A stretch of 64,000 nt of DNA from Paenibacillus sp. PvR098 (lineage in GTDB: Bacteria; Bacillota; Bacilli; Paenibacillales; NBRC-103111), in NCBI RefSeq assembly GCF_017833255.1, contig NZ_JAFIBU010000001.1:3193501-3257500 (forward strand), given 5' to 3'. Positions 16,708 to 25,180 of this stretch are shown here, piece after piece. Each line of letters begins with the position of its first letter. Positions within the stretch are counted from its first letter, which is position 1. The position numbers and the translations under genes were made by a program. Below the pieces are notes generated by a model. That model was given only the letters and a program-made list of their open reading frames with translations. It was not told the origin of the DNA and ran no database searches.

Positions 16708-17767
16708 AGATTTTCAACCCGGAATAGCGATCCCACCGGGAGAAACATTACAAGAAATATTAGATGATATTCAAATGAGCCAAAAAGAACTTGCAATACG
16801 ACTTGGTTGCACACCAAAACATGTAAACAATGTCATAAAGGGTACGGTATCCTTAACTCACGATTTTGCAATAAAATTAGAATCTGTTCTAAATTTTCCA
16901 GCACAGTTTTGGATGAATCTCGAGCAAATTTATCAAGAGACACAAACTAGACTGAAGGCACTTCCTGAAATAGAAGAAGAGACTTACCTTTTAGATTTGA
17001 TACCCTATAATGAAATATCCAAAATGGGCTGGGTACCTTCGACTAAACACCCTGTTGAAAAGATAAAATATTTGCGCTCGTTTTTTAGAGTTGCCTCCCT
17101 TGACTGTGTACCAAATATTCATGCTGTAGCTTTTAGAAAATCAGAAAAATTTTCAGCCGAAGAGTATGCATTAGCCACATGGATTACAAAAGCTGAAAAT
17201 CAGGCTAGAGAGATTGACGCTGAGCAATACGATAGAAGTAAGTTAATCGAATCATTGCCCACATTAAAACGTCTAACTACTCGTCCATTAAAGGCATCCG
17301 CGACCGAGCTTATAACGATATGTGCTTCATTCGGTGTGGCTGTAGTGATTATTCCTCACATCTCAAAAACCCATATCAATGGAGCAACTAAATGGTTACC
17401 TAACAACAGAGCACTAGTGGCATTAAGCCTAAAAGGCTCATATGAAGATATCTTTTGGTTTACGTTTTTTCACGAACTAGGTCATGTCTTACAACACAAG
17501 AAGAGCACTATTTTTATTGACATTGAACAGGAAGAAATCAATAAATGGGAGACCGAAGCAGATCAATTTGCATTAAACACCCTAGTTGATAATTATTCCT
17601 ACACGGAATTTGTCAAACACGAAAATTACAAAAACAAAGCAGAACTCAGAAAGTTTTGCGAAATTCAGGGCATACACCCTGGAATCATGGTTGGCAGATT
17701 AATGAAAGATGGTTACATTTCATATAGTGATTTATCATATCGAGATTTTAGAAGAAGGGTAAATTAG
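16697..17767 (+). CDS. HigA-like antitoxin fused to an ImmA/IrrE zinc peptidase domain
   Basis: A 356-residue two-domain protein. Residues 10-75 form a HigA-type helix-turn-helix (PPGETLQEILDDIQMSQKEL, then GCTPKHVNNVIKGT). Residues 200-290 form an ImmA/IrrE-type metallopeptidase with the zinc motif HELGH at 259-263 and a downstream glutamate in ETEADQFA. Plain HigA antitoxins are about 100 residues, so this is a fusion seen in a subset of addiction modules and phage-like regulators. The ATG at 16697 has GGAGGTGA upstream. Likely role: neutralise the upstream toxin and repress the operon, with the peptidase domain possibly acting in release or signalling. Last gene of the AT-rich block. Confidence 0.9.
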   Translation: METKDFQPGIAIPPGETLQEILDDIQMSQKELAIRLGCTPKHVNNVIKGTVSLTHDFAIKLESVLNFPAQFWMNLEQIYQETQTRLKALPEIEEETYLLDLIPYNEISKMGWVPSTKHPVEKIKYLRSFFRVASLDCVPNIHAVAFRKSEKFSAEEYALATWITKAENQAREIDAEQYDRSKLIESLPTLKRLTTRPLKASATELITICASFGVAVVIIPHISKTHINGATKWLPNNRALVALSLKGSYEDIFWFTFFHELGHVLQHKKSTIFIDIEQEEINKWETEADQFALNTLVDNYSYTEFVKHENYKNKAELRKFCEIQGIHPGIMVGRLMKDGYISYSDLSYRDFRRRVN

Positions 17768-17801
17768 GATCTTCATTTCAAAATCTCACCTCTAACGAGT
17801 A

Positions 17802-17839
17802 TGAGACCACTTATTTAAAACGATCCCTAAGTGGTCTCA
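17802..17839. terminator. Perfect 12-bp hairpin after the HigA-ImmA gene
   Basis: TGAGACCACTTA pairs with TAAGTGGTCTCA around a 14-base loop, 35 bases after the stop. No T run follows on either strand, so it may be a weak terminator or a protective 3' hairpin. Confidence 0.4.
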
Positions 17840-17893
17840 CACCCTCTTCACCGGGGCAACTTCCGCTCCCGGCAAGAATGTAAGGCCAAAAAC

Positions 17894-17917
17894 TTCGCCT
17901 CACTTGTGATACGGTTC
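17894..17917. repeat. rlmH-3'-end att-like site 1 (inside and just past rlmH)
   Basis: The last 18 bases of rlmH (GAACCGTATCACAAGTGA, minus strand) and the next six bases recur, with two substitutions, at 13275, and with one base missing at 11034. The sequence is close to the published staphylococcal SCC attachment consensus GAAGC(N)TATCA(T/C)AA(A/G)TGA. This is the proximal attachment site of the putative island. Confidence 0.75.
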
Positions 17918-18379
17918 CCTCCGTATAATCTTAAAAGCCCGATACACTTGCTCTACCAGCACAAGACGCATAAGCTGGTGGGGCAGCGTCATCCGCCCGA
18001 ACGAAAGCTTCAGGTCAGCACGCGCTAATACCTCAGGCGAGAGTCCAAGCGAACCGCCGATCACGAAAGCTACACTGCTGCGCCCGTACGTGGCCAGGTC
18101 CTCCACGTGCCTCGCGAGCTCCTCGCTCGAAAACGGCCGTCCGTCGATAGCGAGCGCCACGACATGGGCGTCGCTGCGCAGCTGCGCAAGAATGCGCTCA
18201 CCTTCGCGCTGCTTCACCTGCGCCTCCTCCGCGGCGCTCATGGACTCTGGCGCCTTCTCGTCAGGCACCTCGACCATCTGCAACTTGGCATAAGGGCCAA
18301 GGCGTTTTACATACTCCGCGATGCCCTGCACTAAGTATGATTCCTTTAACTTGCCAACAGTAATAATTTGAATATTCAA
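17900..18379 (-). CDS. rlmH: 23S rRNA pseudouridine-1915 N3-methyltransferase
   Basis: SPOUT-class methyltransferase that methylates pseudouridine 1915 in helix 69 of 23S rRNA in the assembled ribosome. The 159 residues from a TTG start match the family exactly. AAGGAGGA lies upstream of that TTG, and an ATG 30 bases further 5' has no site. Visible motifs are [16 protein letters not shown] at the start, [10 protein letters not shown] in the SAM-binding knot, and the terminal [14 protein letters not shown]. It is known in staphylococci as orfX, the SCC insertion target, and the same terminal codons are duplicated to its left here. It lies downstream of htrA and the yyzF-like gene. Confidence 0.97.
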   Translation of the reverse strand: MNIQIITVGKLKESYLVQGIAEYVKRLGPYAKLQMVEVPDEKAPESMSAAEEAQVKQREGERILAQLRSDAHVVALAIDGRPFSSEELARHVEDLATYGRSSVAFVIGGSLGLSPEVLARADLKLSFGRMTLPHQLMRLVLVEQVYRAFKIIRREPYHK

Positions 18380-18407
18380 CGCGTATCCTTCCTCCTTATG
18401 ATGCAAC

Positions 18408-18442
18408 AAATAAAAAAGAAGGCCGCTTAACCTAAGCGAGCC
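18408..18442 (-). terminator. Rho-independent terminator between the yyzF-like gene and rlmH
   Basis: The near-palindrome GGCCGCTTAA-CCTAAGCGAGCC (18421-18442, one bulge) precedes a T-rich run on the minus strand (18408-18420). It would end the transcript of the CxxH/CxxC gene and separate it from rlmH. Confidence 0.6.
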
Positions 18443-18478
18443 CCCTCCGACATGATCTTCGGCCTATGCCACTTTCAT

Positions 18479-18646
18479 CTATACCACTAAAAACCGTCCC
18501 GGCTCGGCACAACGCTCGCAATGCGCAGGAGCCGTCCAATCCGTAAAATGGACTTCCTCCAGATCGACAATGTCCGGCGCATCCTCATACTCATCAACGA
18601 ACATATCAATCGCCAGCTCCAAATGTTCCTTACAAACCACGTACAT
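18479..18646 (-). CDS. yyzF: CxxH/CxxC small protein, YyzF family
   Basis: A 55-residue protein with an N-terminal MYVVCKEHLELAIDMFVDEY and a C-terminal CERC pair, giving the CxxH...CxxC arrangement expected to bind a metal, probably zinc. The start at ATG 18646 agrees with the Bacillus YyzF N-terminus; longer frames add unconserved residues. It lies between htrA and rlmH, its usual place in Bacillales. Role unknown. Confidence 0.9.
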   Translation of the reverse strand: MYVVCKEHLELAIDMFVDEYEDAPDIVDLEEVHFTDWTAPAHCERCAEPGRFLVV

Positions 18647-18778
18647 CGTAAGACCCCTTTTTCTCTTTGCCCACAAACCCGCACAGCCGTGAATGCTATC
18701 AGACAAATGATCACGTTATATGTTCTAGTTTACCCCAAAGCATGCAGCTCTAACAAGTCGATAACCCTAGCTCAACAT

Positions 18779-19999
18779 TCATCGTTCTTGCTGTAATTCT
18801 TCCAGCTTCAGCGGCAGCGTGCTCTTCTTAGCCCCCCGGTAGAAGGTCACATTCAACTCATCGCCTATCCGCTTATGACCATAAATGTATTTGCGCAGGG
18901 CCAGCGTTCCCTCTACCGATTTACCGTCGAGCTCTACAATCACGTCACCGCTTCTGAGTCCCGCTTCCTTGGCCGGTCCGATGACCTCCAATACGATGAC
19001 GCCCCGCTTAATATCCGATGGGATTTTCAAGTTATCCGCTTCGGCAAACAAATGGAGATCTTGAGTGACTACGCCTATGTAGGGTCGCTTCACCTTTTGG
19101 TCCGTAACCAGCGCTTGGATCACTGTTTTCGCCTGATTGATCGGGATGGCAAAGCCGAGTCCTTCTACACCCATATCGGCAACCTTCATCGTATTAATAC
19201 CAACGACCTTGCCTGCCAGATTGACAAGCGCGCCACCGCTGTTGCCTTGATTGATCGCGGCATCCGTCTGAATGACTTCCATCTCCCAATCAAACTCGCC
19301 TTCCCTGCCTAAAGATACCGGGATCGTCCGCTTCGGCCAGCTAATAATGCCCTTCGTCACGGTTGGGGCATAGCCGAGTCCAAGCGGATTACCTACCGCG
19401 ATGGCCGTCTCCCCTGCCCGCAGCGCGTCGGAATCGCCGAACTCCGCCACCTGCTTAATCCCGCTTCCATCGATCTCCAGGACCGCCAAGTCGGTGATCT
19501 GATCGCTGCCGACCAGGGCCGCCTCGCGCTTCTCGCCTGTAATGGTCATAATATCGAGCTTCGTAAATCCATCCACCACGTGATTGTTCGTCACGATGCG
19601 TACTTTATCGCCTGCCCGGTCAAAAATCACGCCAGAACCAAGACCCATGGACCCTCCACGTTCCTTGTCCCCTTCGCGGCGGGTTCCGAAGATACTCACT
19701 ACGGTAGGAGATATCCTCTCCGCCGCGCCTACAACAGTATCGCTCATTTCCCGGTCGCTCTGATCTTCGACATCGGCCATTCCCGGTGCTGGAGCAAAGG
19801 CCGCCAACGCTTGCGGCTGCGCCATATCGTCCGACGATCCGCCGCCAAAAAATAAAAACAGCACAGCCAGTACCACTGCCCCGACGGTAGCAGGGAGCAG
19901 CCAAGGCCATCGCGTGGGCAAACGACCCGCGGAGAGACGCAATGCTTCCTTGTGTGACATCTTCGTTGAATAGAAATCGTCGTCGTCAAACAAACTCAC
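18779..19999 (-). CDS. htrA: Membrane-anchored HtrA-like serine protease
   Basis: A 406-residue protein of the HtrA/DegP family (YyxA/HtrC position). It has a short cytoplasmic N-terminus, one transmembrane helix at about residues 31-53, then an extracellular trypsin-like domain with the triad H140 (TNNHVV), D170 (DLAV) and S254 (QGNSGGAL), and one C-terminal PDZ domain (about 300-395). It degrades or refolds damaged proteins outside the membrane. The GTG at 19999 follows AAGGGGG at good spacing; the ATG at 20032 has no ribosome site. It is separated from the wal operon by 450 bases and an opposite-strand ORF, so it probably has its own promoter. Confidence 0.95.
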   Translation of the reverse strand: MSLFDDDDFYSTKMSHKEALRLSAGRLPTRWPWLLPATVGAVVLAVLFLFFGGGSSDDMAQPQALAAFAPAPGMADVEDQSDREMSDTVVGAAERISPTVVSIFGTRREGDKERGGSMGLGSGVIFDRAGDKVRIVTNNHVVDGFTKLDIMTITGEKREAALVGSDQITDLAVLEIDGSGIKQVAEFGDSDALRAGETAIAVGNPLGLGYAPTVTKGIISWPKRTIPVSLGREGEFDWEMEVIQTDAAINQGNSGGALVNLAGKVVGINTMKVADMGVEGLGFAIPINQAKTVIQALVTDQKVKRPYIGVVTQDLHLFAEADNLKIPSDIKRGVIVLEVIGPAKEAGLRSGDVIVELDGKSVEGTLALRKYIYGHKRIGDELNVTFYRGAKKSTLPLKLEELQQER

Positions 20000-20223
20000 C
20001 GCAGCCGCCCCCTTATTTCCCCATGAATACATGGGAATGCATCGAATCCCAGACCTACCCCAGCAATATCCAAGCCGAATCTCCTCATTCTCTGCCCTTC
20101 TATTTTACCTTAAAAACTCGCAGTCTGAGAAACTAAAAAAATAGGAATATTATTCTAAACACTAGACTAGAATAAGAACATGAGTTAACCATTCCCATTC
20201 CTGAATAAAAGAGGTTATGCCCT

Positions 20224-20445
20224 ATGACTAGCAACCGTATCCATTCTCATCTCGAAGAAATTGCACTGATCGGCAAACTAGCCGATTTGAAGGAAGACCA
20301 CTACCAGCACTCCCTCCTGCTCAGCGCCGTCATCGAACTGCTCATGGAAAAAGGGATGCTCACCGCGGAAGAACTATCCGTCAAAACGCAGGCTTTGGAA
20401 GTTCAAGATGAGGCAGCTGTTATGTCAGATTTGTTTCATGAATGA
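20224..20445 (+). CDS. Small uncharacterised acidic protein (73 aa)
   Basis: Plus-strand ORF in the gap between walJ and htrA, with an AGAGG upstream of the ATG. The product is mostly helical (SHLEEIALIGKLADLKEDHY, then LLLSAVIELLMEKGMLTAEE) with no signal or membrane segment. It runs against the direction of all neighbours. It has low-bias, coding-like composition and a helix pattern that looks real, but I do not recognise a family. Confidence 0.6.
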   Translation: MTSNRIHSHLEEIALIGKLADLKEDHYQHSLLLSAVIELLMEKGMLTAEELSVKTQALEVQDEAAVMSDLFHE

Positions 20446-20454
20446 CACCAATAG

Positions 20455-21258
20455 CTACTCCTCATTGAGCAAATCCCAAGCTGTAGAGCGATCGTGATAC
20501 GTATCCATCAGCTTTGCCCGGTGATCATCCGGTGCGAGCCGCTCCTCTACCATACTATTCACAGTTAGCCTGGCCAAATCCATCAGATTGTGGTCGCGGC
20601 TCAAGTGAGCGAGATAAACCCGTTTGGTTTTCGATGTCATCACATCTACCAGTCCGGTGCCTGCCGCTTCGTTCGATAAGTGTCCTACGTCGCTCAAAAT
20701 GCGCCGTTTAATATTCCAAGGATACCGGCCCACTCGAAGCATCTCGGTATCGTGATTGGATTCCAGGATCAGCACGTCGCTATCCTGAATTTTCTCCTTC
20801 ACCTTCGAGCTCATGTAGCCAAGATCGGTTGCTAAGCTCAACTTTTCTTCCTCATGGTAAAAGCAGTAGCCTACCGGTTCCGCCGCATCGTGCGAAATGC
20901 CATACGATTCAACCTGCAGCGAACCGAATTCGCGTATTTCCCCTGTTTGCATGACGCATTTGTTCGCTTCGGCAATCTTGCCAATCTGCTTATCGAGCGC
21001 TTCCCACGTTTTTTCATTGGCATAGATCGGCAAATCGTACTTGCGGGCAATCGCCCCAAGACCCTTAATATGATCCGCGTGCTCGTGCGTCACTAGAATG
21101 GCATCCAGCTCTTGCGGGGACATTCCCCGCTCCTTCAGAAGCTGCTCCACCTTCTTGCCGCTCAGCCCCGCGTCAACCAGCACCTTGCCTTCCTCTGTAG
21201 CCACTACCATAGCGTTCCCCGTGGAACCACTGCCAAGCATACAAAACCGCATTCCCAT
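20455..21258 (-). CDS. walJ: WalJ/YycJ metallo-beta-lactamase fold hydrolase
   Basis: A 267-residue MBL-fold phosphohydrolase, the usual last core gene of walRKHIJ. The metal motif is THEHADH (HxHxDH), with GSGSTGNA at the start and further ligands in SHDA, TDLGY and HLSRDH. In Bacillus/Streptococcus it has been linked to coordination of cell wall metabolism and to genome stability. The frame extends to 21408 through walI sequence, but homologues start near MRFCMLGSGSTG; of several close ATGs (21264, 21258, 21252), 21258 fits the GGGAG site best. It begins 20 bases after walI. Confidence 0.94.
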   Translation of the reverse strand: MGMRFCMLGSGSTGNAMVVATEEGKVLVDAGLSGKKVEQLLKERGMSPQELDAILVTHEHADHIKGLGAIARKYDLPIYANEKTWEALDKQIGKIAEANKCVMQTGEIREFGSLQVESYGISHDAAEPVGYCFYHEEEKLSLATDLGYMSSKVKEKIQDSDVLILESNHDTEMLRVGRYPWNIKRRILSDVGHLSNEAAGTGLVDVMTSKTKRVYLAHLSRDHNLMDLARLTVNSMVEERLAPDDHRAKLMDTYHDRSTAWDLLNEE

Positions 21259-21277
21259 CCCCATAACTCCCAACCGC

Positions 21278-22018
21278 TTACTTATTGTTTTGCTGTGGCT
21301 CCTCCACCGCACCGTTAAACGCATGAACAAAATAAAATTCCCCGTTAGCGAGCGACACACGCCAAGACGGTACCATGTACATCGTCTGTGAATTGTACAC
21401 CTGCCCATGATACCCCAGCCTCACGCCCGTAATGACCGAACCAGGCGGCAAATAATTCTCAATCATGCTGCGAAGTGCTATATAGGGCGAAATGACCTTT
21501 TGCTCCTTCTGGTCATCTTCGGACTGCACCTCCACGTAGCCCTGCCGATAGGATGTCACCTGCCCGTTATGCTCAATCAGCTCCAACTGGACCTCGAACA
21601 TGGGCAGTGAGCGGTACAGCTGGTGGAACACATACGTCCCCCCAAGGCTTGTCATCGGATCGAACTGGTACGCTCCGACATGCGCAATCCCGGTCCGACC
21701 TAGCACATCCTTGAAGGATCCCTTATTGATCAGAGGATCAAATTTAAAAGGTGTTCTAAGCGGAATCGTCTCCTCCGGCGTCAGCTTTTCGTCGAATTTC
21801 ACAACGATTTCCTTAAGCCTCGGCAGATCCTTCGGGATGTCTGCTGGCACTTGAATATTTTTGCTTTTCACCAGCCGCTGAAGCTCCTCAGCCGTTCCGC
21901 TCGGGTTCGCCTCCAGTTCAAGAATGTCGGCACGGCTGGACCAGAGCTGGACGCCCAGCACTATATTGAGCAGCAAAAAGGACATAATCAATATCGTCTT
22001 GGCCCGGCCCCAATCCAT
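21278..22018 (-). CDS. walI: WalI/YycI, membrane regulator of the WalK kinase
   Basis: A 246-residue bitopic protein: one N-terminal transmembrane helix (about residues 8-26, TILIMSFLLLNIVLGVQLW) and a large extracytoplasmic domain. With WalH it forms a complex with WalK that tunes its kinase activity (known in Bacillus and Staphylococcus). The N-terminus MDWGRAKTIL is typical. It lies 13 bases after walH in the wal operon. Confidence 0.94.
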   Translation of the reverse strand: MDWGRAKTILIMSFLLLNIVLGVQLWSSRADILELEANPSGTAEELQRLVKSKNIQVPADIPKDLPRLKEIVVKFDEKLTPEETIPLRTPFKFDPLINKGSFKDVLGRTGIAHVGAYQFDPMTSLGGTYVFHQLYRSLPMFEVQLELIEHNGQVTSYRQGYVEVQSEDDQKEQKVISPYIALRSMIENYLPPGSVITGVRLGYHGQVYNSQTMYMVPSWRVSLANGEFYFVHAFNGAVEEPQQNNK

Positions 22019-22031
22019 CCGTCGTACCCCC

Positions 22032-23318
22032 TTATTCTAAAAACTCATACGTACCGTCACGAAGCTCCACGGCCCACGCCGGAACCAGCTCTATTGTTTG
22101 CTCCCCTACGACGGGTCGATACGCAGGAAATAGCGAATATACCTGCTTATCGGCAGTGAACTTCGCAAGTTTCTGCACTAAATCCTCACCGCCGGCAAGC
22201 TGCGCCTCTTTCCGGGTGACCCCCTCCGGATCAGGCGTCATGATCGAGCGTTCATAGCTCGCTACAATCCCTTTTTGCAGCGAAATCTTCATAAAACCGA
22301 TATTTTTATTGCCCATGCTGATGATCGGATACGATTCATAATACTGACGAAAAATAAACGGCTGATTGCTTGTTATGAGCTGCTGAGGCACCTTTTGCAC
22401 CGCATACGTTCCGTTCCATCCCCCATGCTGGTTGATGAATTGCACCGCAGCAAGCAGATTATCAAGAATATCCATTCTGCTCTCCGCAGGCGCTACGGGG
22501 TCTGAATACGTCATCCAGTGCTGCTCATTTTTGAGCTGCAGTCCTCTTTTGCCATCGGTATAAATCTCCGAACCGTCCCGCTCCGTCAAATTCCTTGTAA
22601 CCGTCGGGTCAACAAAAAACGTGCGCTTCAGCTGATCTACTGTGAATTGAGTAAAGCCCATTTGATAGCCTATCATCGGCAGCGGCTGCGTCGGCAAATA
22701 ATAATCACCGGCGGCCACCTTGCGGTACGGAATAAAGTTAGGGGCGACAGTCACAAAGCGCTCAATATCCTTCACCGTAAAATCCGCCCTCGTCACCTCA
22801 TACAATGTGTTCGGCGTATCGGTAAACAAGATCGTGCTAACCTCGTTCGCATCCTTGGCAAAAATCCATATCCGCGTAATCAGGTCGCTTTCACCGATCA
22901 AATCTCCTTTAAGCTGCATCACACGTTGAAGGACAGTCATAGGCAGACCGTCGCGAAAACGGATTTCTACTCCCTGGTGCTTGCTGCTTACTTCATCCCA
23001 GTTTATGCCCAGCTGTATCACATTCGTCTTACGGAACCCCTCTAAAAAACGCTGCTTTACATTATCCAACACATCGTTATACTGCTGCGTATTCGGATGG
23101 AGCACCGTATGCTGTCCATTGCCAAGGTGCAGTACCAGTTGGTCTGAAAATAACATTTCCTCCATCGATACCTGATCGCCCAGCATATCGGTCTTCACAT
23201 ATTCGTCCGGAGGAGTAAGCGGGTCAAATTTCGGGTAGCTGTACGCAAGTAAATAGCTTTGCAGCAGACTCATCATGATCAACAACGTCAGCGCAGCCGT
23301 CTTCATCTGCTCTATCAT
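22032..23318 (-). CDS. walH: WalH/YycH, membrane regulator of the WalK kinase
   Basis: A 428-residue bitopic protein with one N-terminal transmembrane helix (about residues 5-25) and an extracytoplasmic domain of the YycH fold. It acts with WalI on WalK. Its ATG overlaps the walK stop (ATGA), indicating translational coupling. Family identified from N-terminal pattern, length and position. Confidence 0.93.
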   Translation of the reverse strand: MIEQMKTAALTLLIMMSLLQSYLLAYSYPKFDPLTPPDEYVKTDMLGDQVSMEEMLFSDQLVLHLGNGQHTVLHPNTQQYNDVLDNVKQRFLEGFRKTNVIQLGINWDEVSSKHQGVEIRFRDGLPMTVLQRVMQLKGDLIGESDLITRIWIFAKDANEVSTILFTDTPNTLYEVTRADFTVKDIERFVTVAPNFIPYRKVAAGDYYLPTQPLPMIGYQMGFTQFTVDQLKRTFFVDPTVTRNLTERDGSEIYTDGKRGLQLKNEQHWMTYSDPVAPAESRMDILDNLLAAVQFINQHGGWNGTYAVQKVPQQLITSNQPFIFRQYYESYPIISMGNKNIGFMKISLQKGIVASYERSIMTPDPEGVTRKEAQLAGGEDLVQKLAKFTADKQVYSLFPAYRPVVGEQTIELVPAWAVELRDGTYEFLE

Positions 23319-25165
23319 CCGGTCGTCTCCTCCTGTTGGTACGAGAGTGTGAACGTGACCCGCGTCCCCTGGTCGAGCTCCGAATCCAAATGAATCGTTC
23401 CGCCGTGGGCTTTTACTATTTCCCGGGCAATCGATAAACCAAGACCCGTACCACCCATGCTGCGCGACCGGGCCTTATCGACCCGGTAAAAACGCTCAAA
23501 AATTCGGCTTAAATCTTTACGCGGTATCCCTATGCCATTATCTTGCACAGAGATTTCCAGTACTGCCGGAGCCGGTCTTGTAGCATGAATGCGGATGTGC
23601 CCTTCGTCAGCCGTATATTTAATCGCATTCGATACGAGATTATCCAGTACCTGATCAATGCGATCCCGATCGAGCATAATCTCGCCAACACCAGGCTCCA
23701 CTTCCAAATCAACAGCAATCGACCGCTGCTCCAGCTGAAAAGAAAATCGATCCGCCACTTCCTCCAGCATTTCAGCCACATCCGTCGTTTCCTTGCTGAT
23801 AATGGCCTGTTTCGAATCGAGACGGGACAGCTGCAGCAGGTCGGTTACGAGCCGAATCATCCGCTCAGTCTCGTTACGCGCCACGCCTACGAACTTGGTC
23901 GCCAACTGCGGCTCCTCAATCGCTCCGTCCTCCAAGGCTTCCAGATAGCTTTTAATCGTCGTCAGCGGCGTTCTTAGCTCGTGAGATACATTTGCCACGA
24001 ACTCCCGGCGTGACTGCTCAAGCTTCTCCTGTTCGGTTACATCCTGCAGGACGGCAATCGTTCCGGCTGCGCCTTTTCCTTTACTGTAAATCGTGGTGAA
24101 CGTCACGCGCACGAACAGCGGCTCCTCCTCCGGTTCATGGTATAACTGCAGCATCATCAACCGGTCACCGTTCTCTTCCTTGATGTGAGCTGTCTCCGGA
24201 GTCAGGCTCAGCAACTCTCCAAGGTGCATGCCCAGCGTCGTATCCTCATTCACCTTCAAGATTTGCTTGGCTCTTCGGTTGATCACAATCACACGCCCAT
24301 GGTCATCCGTCGCGATCAATCCGTCGTTCATGTTGGATAATATCGAGGCCAGCTTCTCCTTCTCCTCTTCGTTCAGCGATAAGGCTTCCCGAAGCCGTTC
24401 CACCATGATATTGAATGTGGTCCCGAGCTGACCGATCTCGTCTTGTCCCATGACCCGAACCTGCTCTTCAAAATCAAACCGCCCCTCCGCAACCGCCGTA
24501 GCCTGCCTCGTAATCGCCTTAATCGGTTTCGTAATCGTCGCCGACAAAATGACACCAAGCAGCGCCGTAAGCGCAAGCGCAATGAGCGTACCCGATATGA
24601 AGAAACGGTTGATCCGGTTCATCGTATCGTATACCTCTTCCATCGAAGCGATGATATACACCGCACCGAGCACCCTGACCCCGGATCCGATCGGTTTAGC
24701 GATGACCACCTTACGCACTCCGTCAAAATCCGTAAACATGCGCTGGTTATCCTTAATGCCCTGCAGCGCCCGTGTGACCTCGGTTTGCGTATTTTTGTTG
24801 CCCACCACCGATTGATTCGTCATCAACGAGGTGGTGAGGACCACGCCGCCCGCATCAATCACCTGAATTTCCGCATTGCTGATGACAAACAATCGGTTGA
24901 CGAACTCGTTCAAGTCCGCATACGATCTCTTCGTGGTTTCGGTGTTCTTGTTATCTTGGCTTTCACTTAAATACGTCTCCGCATACTGAGCGAGCAGCTG
25001 CGCCTGCTTATTGCGATTATCCATAAAATCGCTTTTGAGCGAGCCTTCCAGCGTTCGAATGAAATAAACGCCGATGAGCTGCATCGCAATCAGAATCAGC
25101 AACACGTAAATAATTATCAGCTTGGCTTGAATCGATTGAAAAAAACGGATGCGTCCTTTTTGCAT
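23315..25165 (-). CDS. walK: Sensor histidine kinase WalK
   Basis: A 616-residue essential kinase controlling cell wall metabolism in low-GC Gram-positives. In order: TM1 (14-34), an extracytoplasmic Cache/PAS-like domain (about 40-180), TM2 (187-210), HAMP (211-262), PAS (about 268-378, DGLIATDDHG), HisKA with H395 (ANVSHELRTP), and HATPase_c with N box DNLVSNAIKY, DNGIGIP and GGTGLGLSIA. All catalytic boxes are intact. It starts 15 bases after walR with AGGGGCGG upstream. It phosphorylates WalR; WalH and WalI restrain or assist it. Confidence 0.97.
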   Translation of the reverse strand: MQKGRIRFFQSIQAKLIIIYVLLILIAMQLIGVYFIRTLEGSLKSDFMDNRNKQAQLLAQYAETYLSESQDNKNTETTKRSYADLNEFVNRLFVISNAEIQVIDAGGVVLTTSLMTNQSVVGNKNTQTEVTRALQGIKDNQRMFTDFDGVRKVVIAKPIGSGVRVLGAVYIIASMEEVYDTMNRINRFFISGTLIALALTALLGVILSATITKPIKAITRQATAVAEGRFDFEEQVRVMGQDEIGQLGTTFNIMVERLREALSLNEEEKEKLASILSNMNDGLIATDDHGRVIVINRRAKQILKVNEDTTLGMHLGELLSLTPETAHIKEENGDRLMMLQLYHEPEEEPLFVRVTFTTIYSKGKGAAGTIAVLQDVTEQEKLEQSRREFVANVSHELRTPLTTIKSYLEALEDGAIEEPQLATKFVGVARNETERMIRLVTDLLQLSRLDSKQAIISKETTDVAEMLEEVADRFSFQLEQRSIAVDLEVEPGVGEIMLDRDRIDQVLDNLVSNAIKYTADEGHIRIHATRPAPAVLEISVQDNGIGIPRKDLSRIFERFYRVDKARSRSMGGTGLGLSIAREIVKAHGGTIHLDSELDQGTRVTFTLSYQQEETTG

Positions 25166-25180
25166 CAGTACCGCCCCTGC

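Larger units (their letters stand above)
8473..17917. mobile_element. Putative composite SCC-like island at the 3' end of rlmH
   Basis: Three gene blocks (parM/parR-like; DUF4153-Xre-DUF2975; helicase and HigBA-ImmA) are separated by copies of the terminal codons of rlmH at 8473, 11034, 13275 and 17894, all in the same orientation. In staphylococci SCC elements insert at the same place, the rlmH 3' end, and leave such direct repeats. The right-hand block is much more AT-rich than rlmH and the wal genes beside it. No ccr-type serine recombinase or other integrase lies inside, so the blocks may be decayed or mobilised in trans. The repeats are observed; the element type is inferred. Confidence 0.6.

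Noticed and set aside
8473..17917. Search for a ccr-type serine recombinase, transposase or integrase inside the island
   Set aside because: None of the frames in the island carries recombinase motifs; the element type rests on the repeats and position only.
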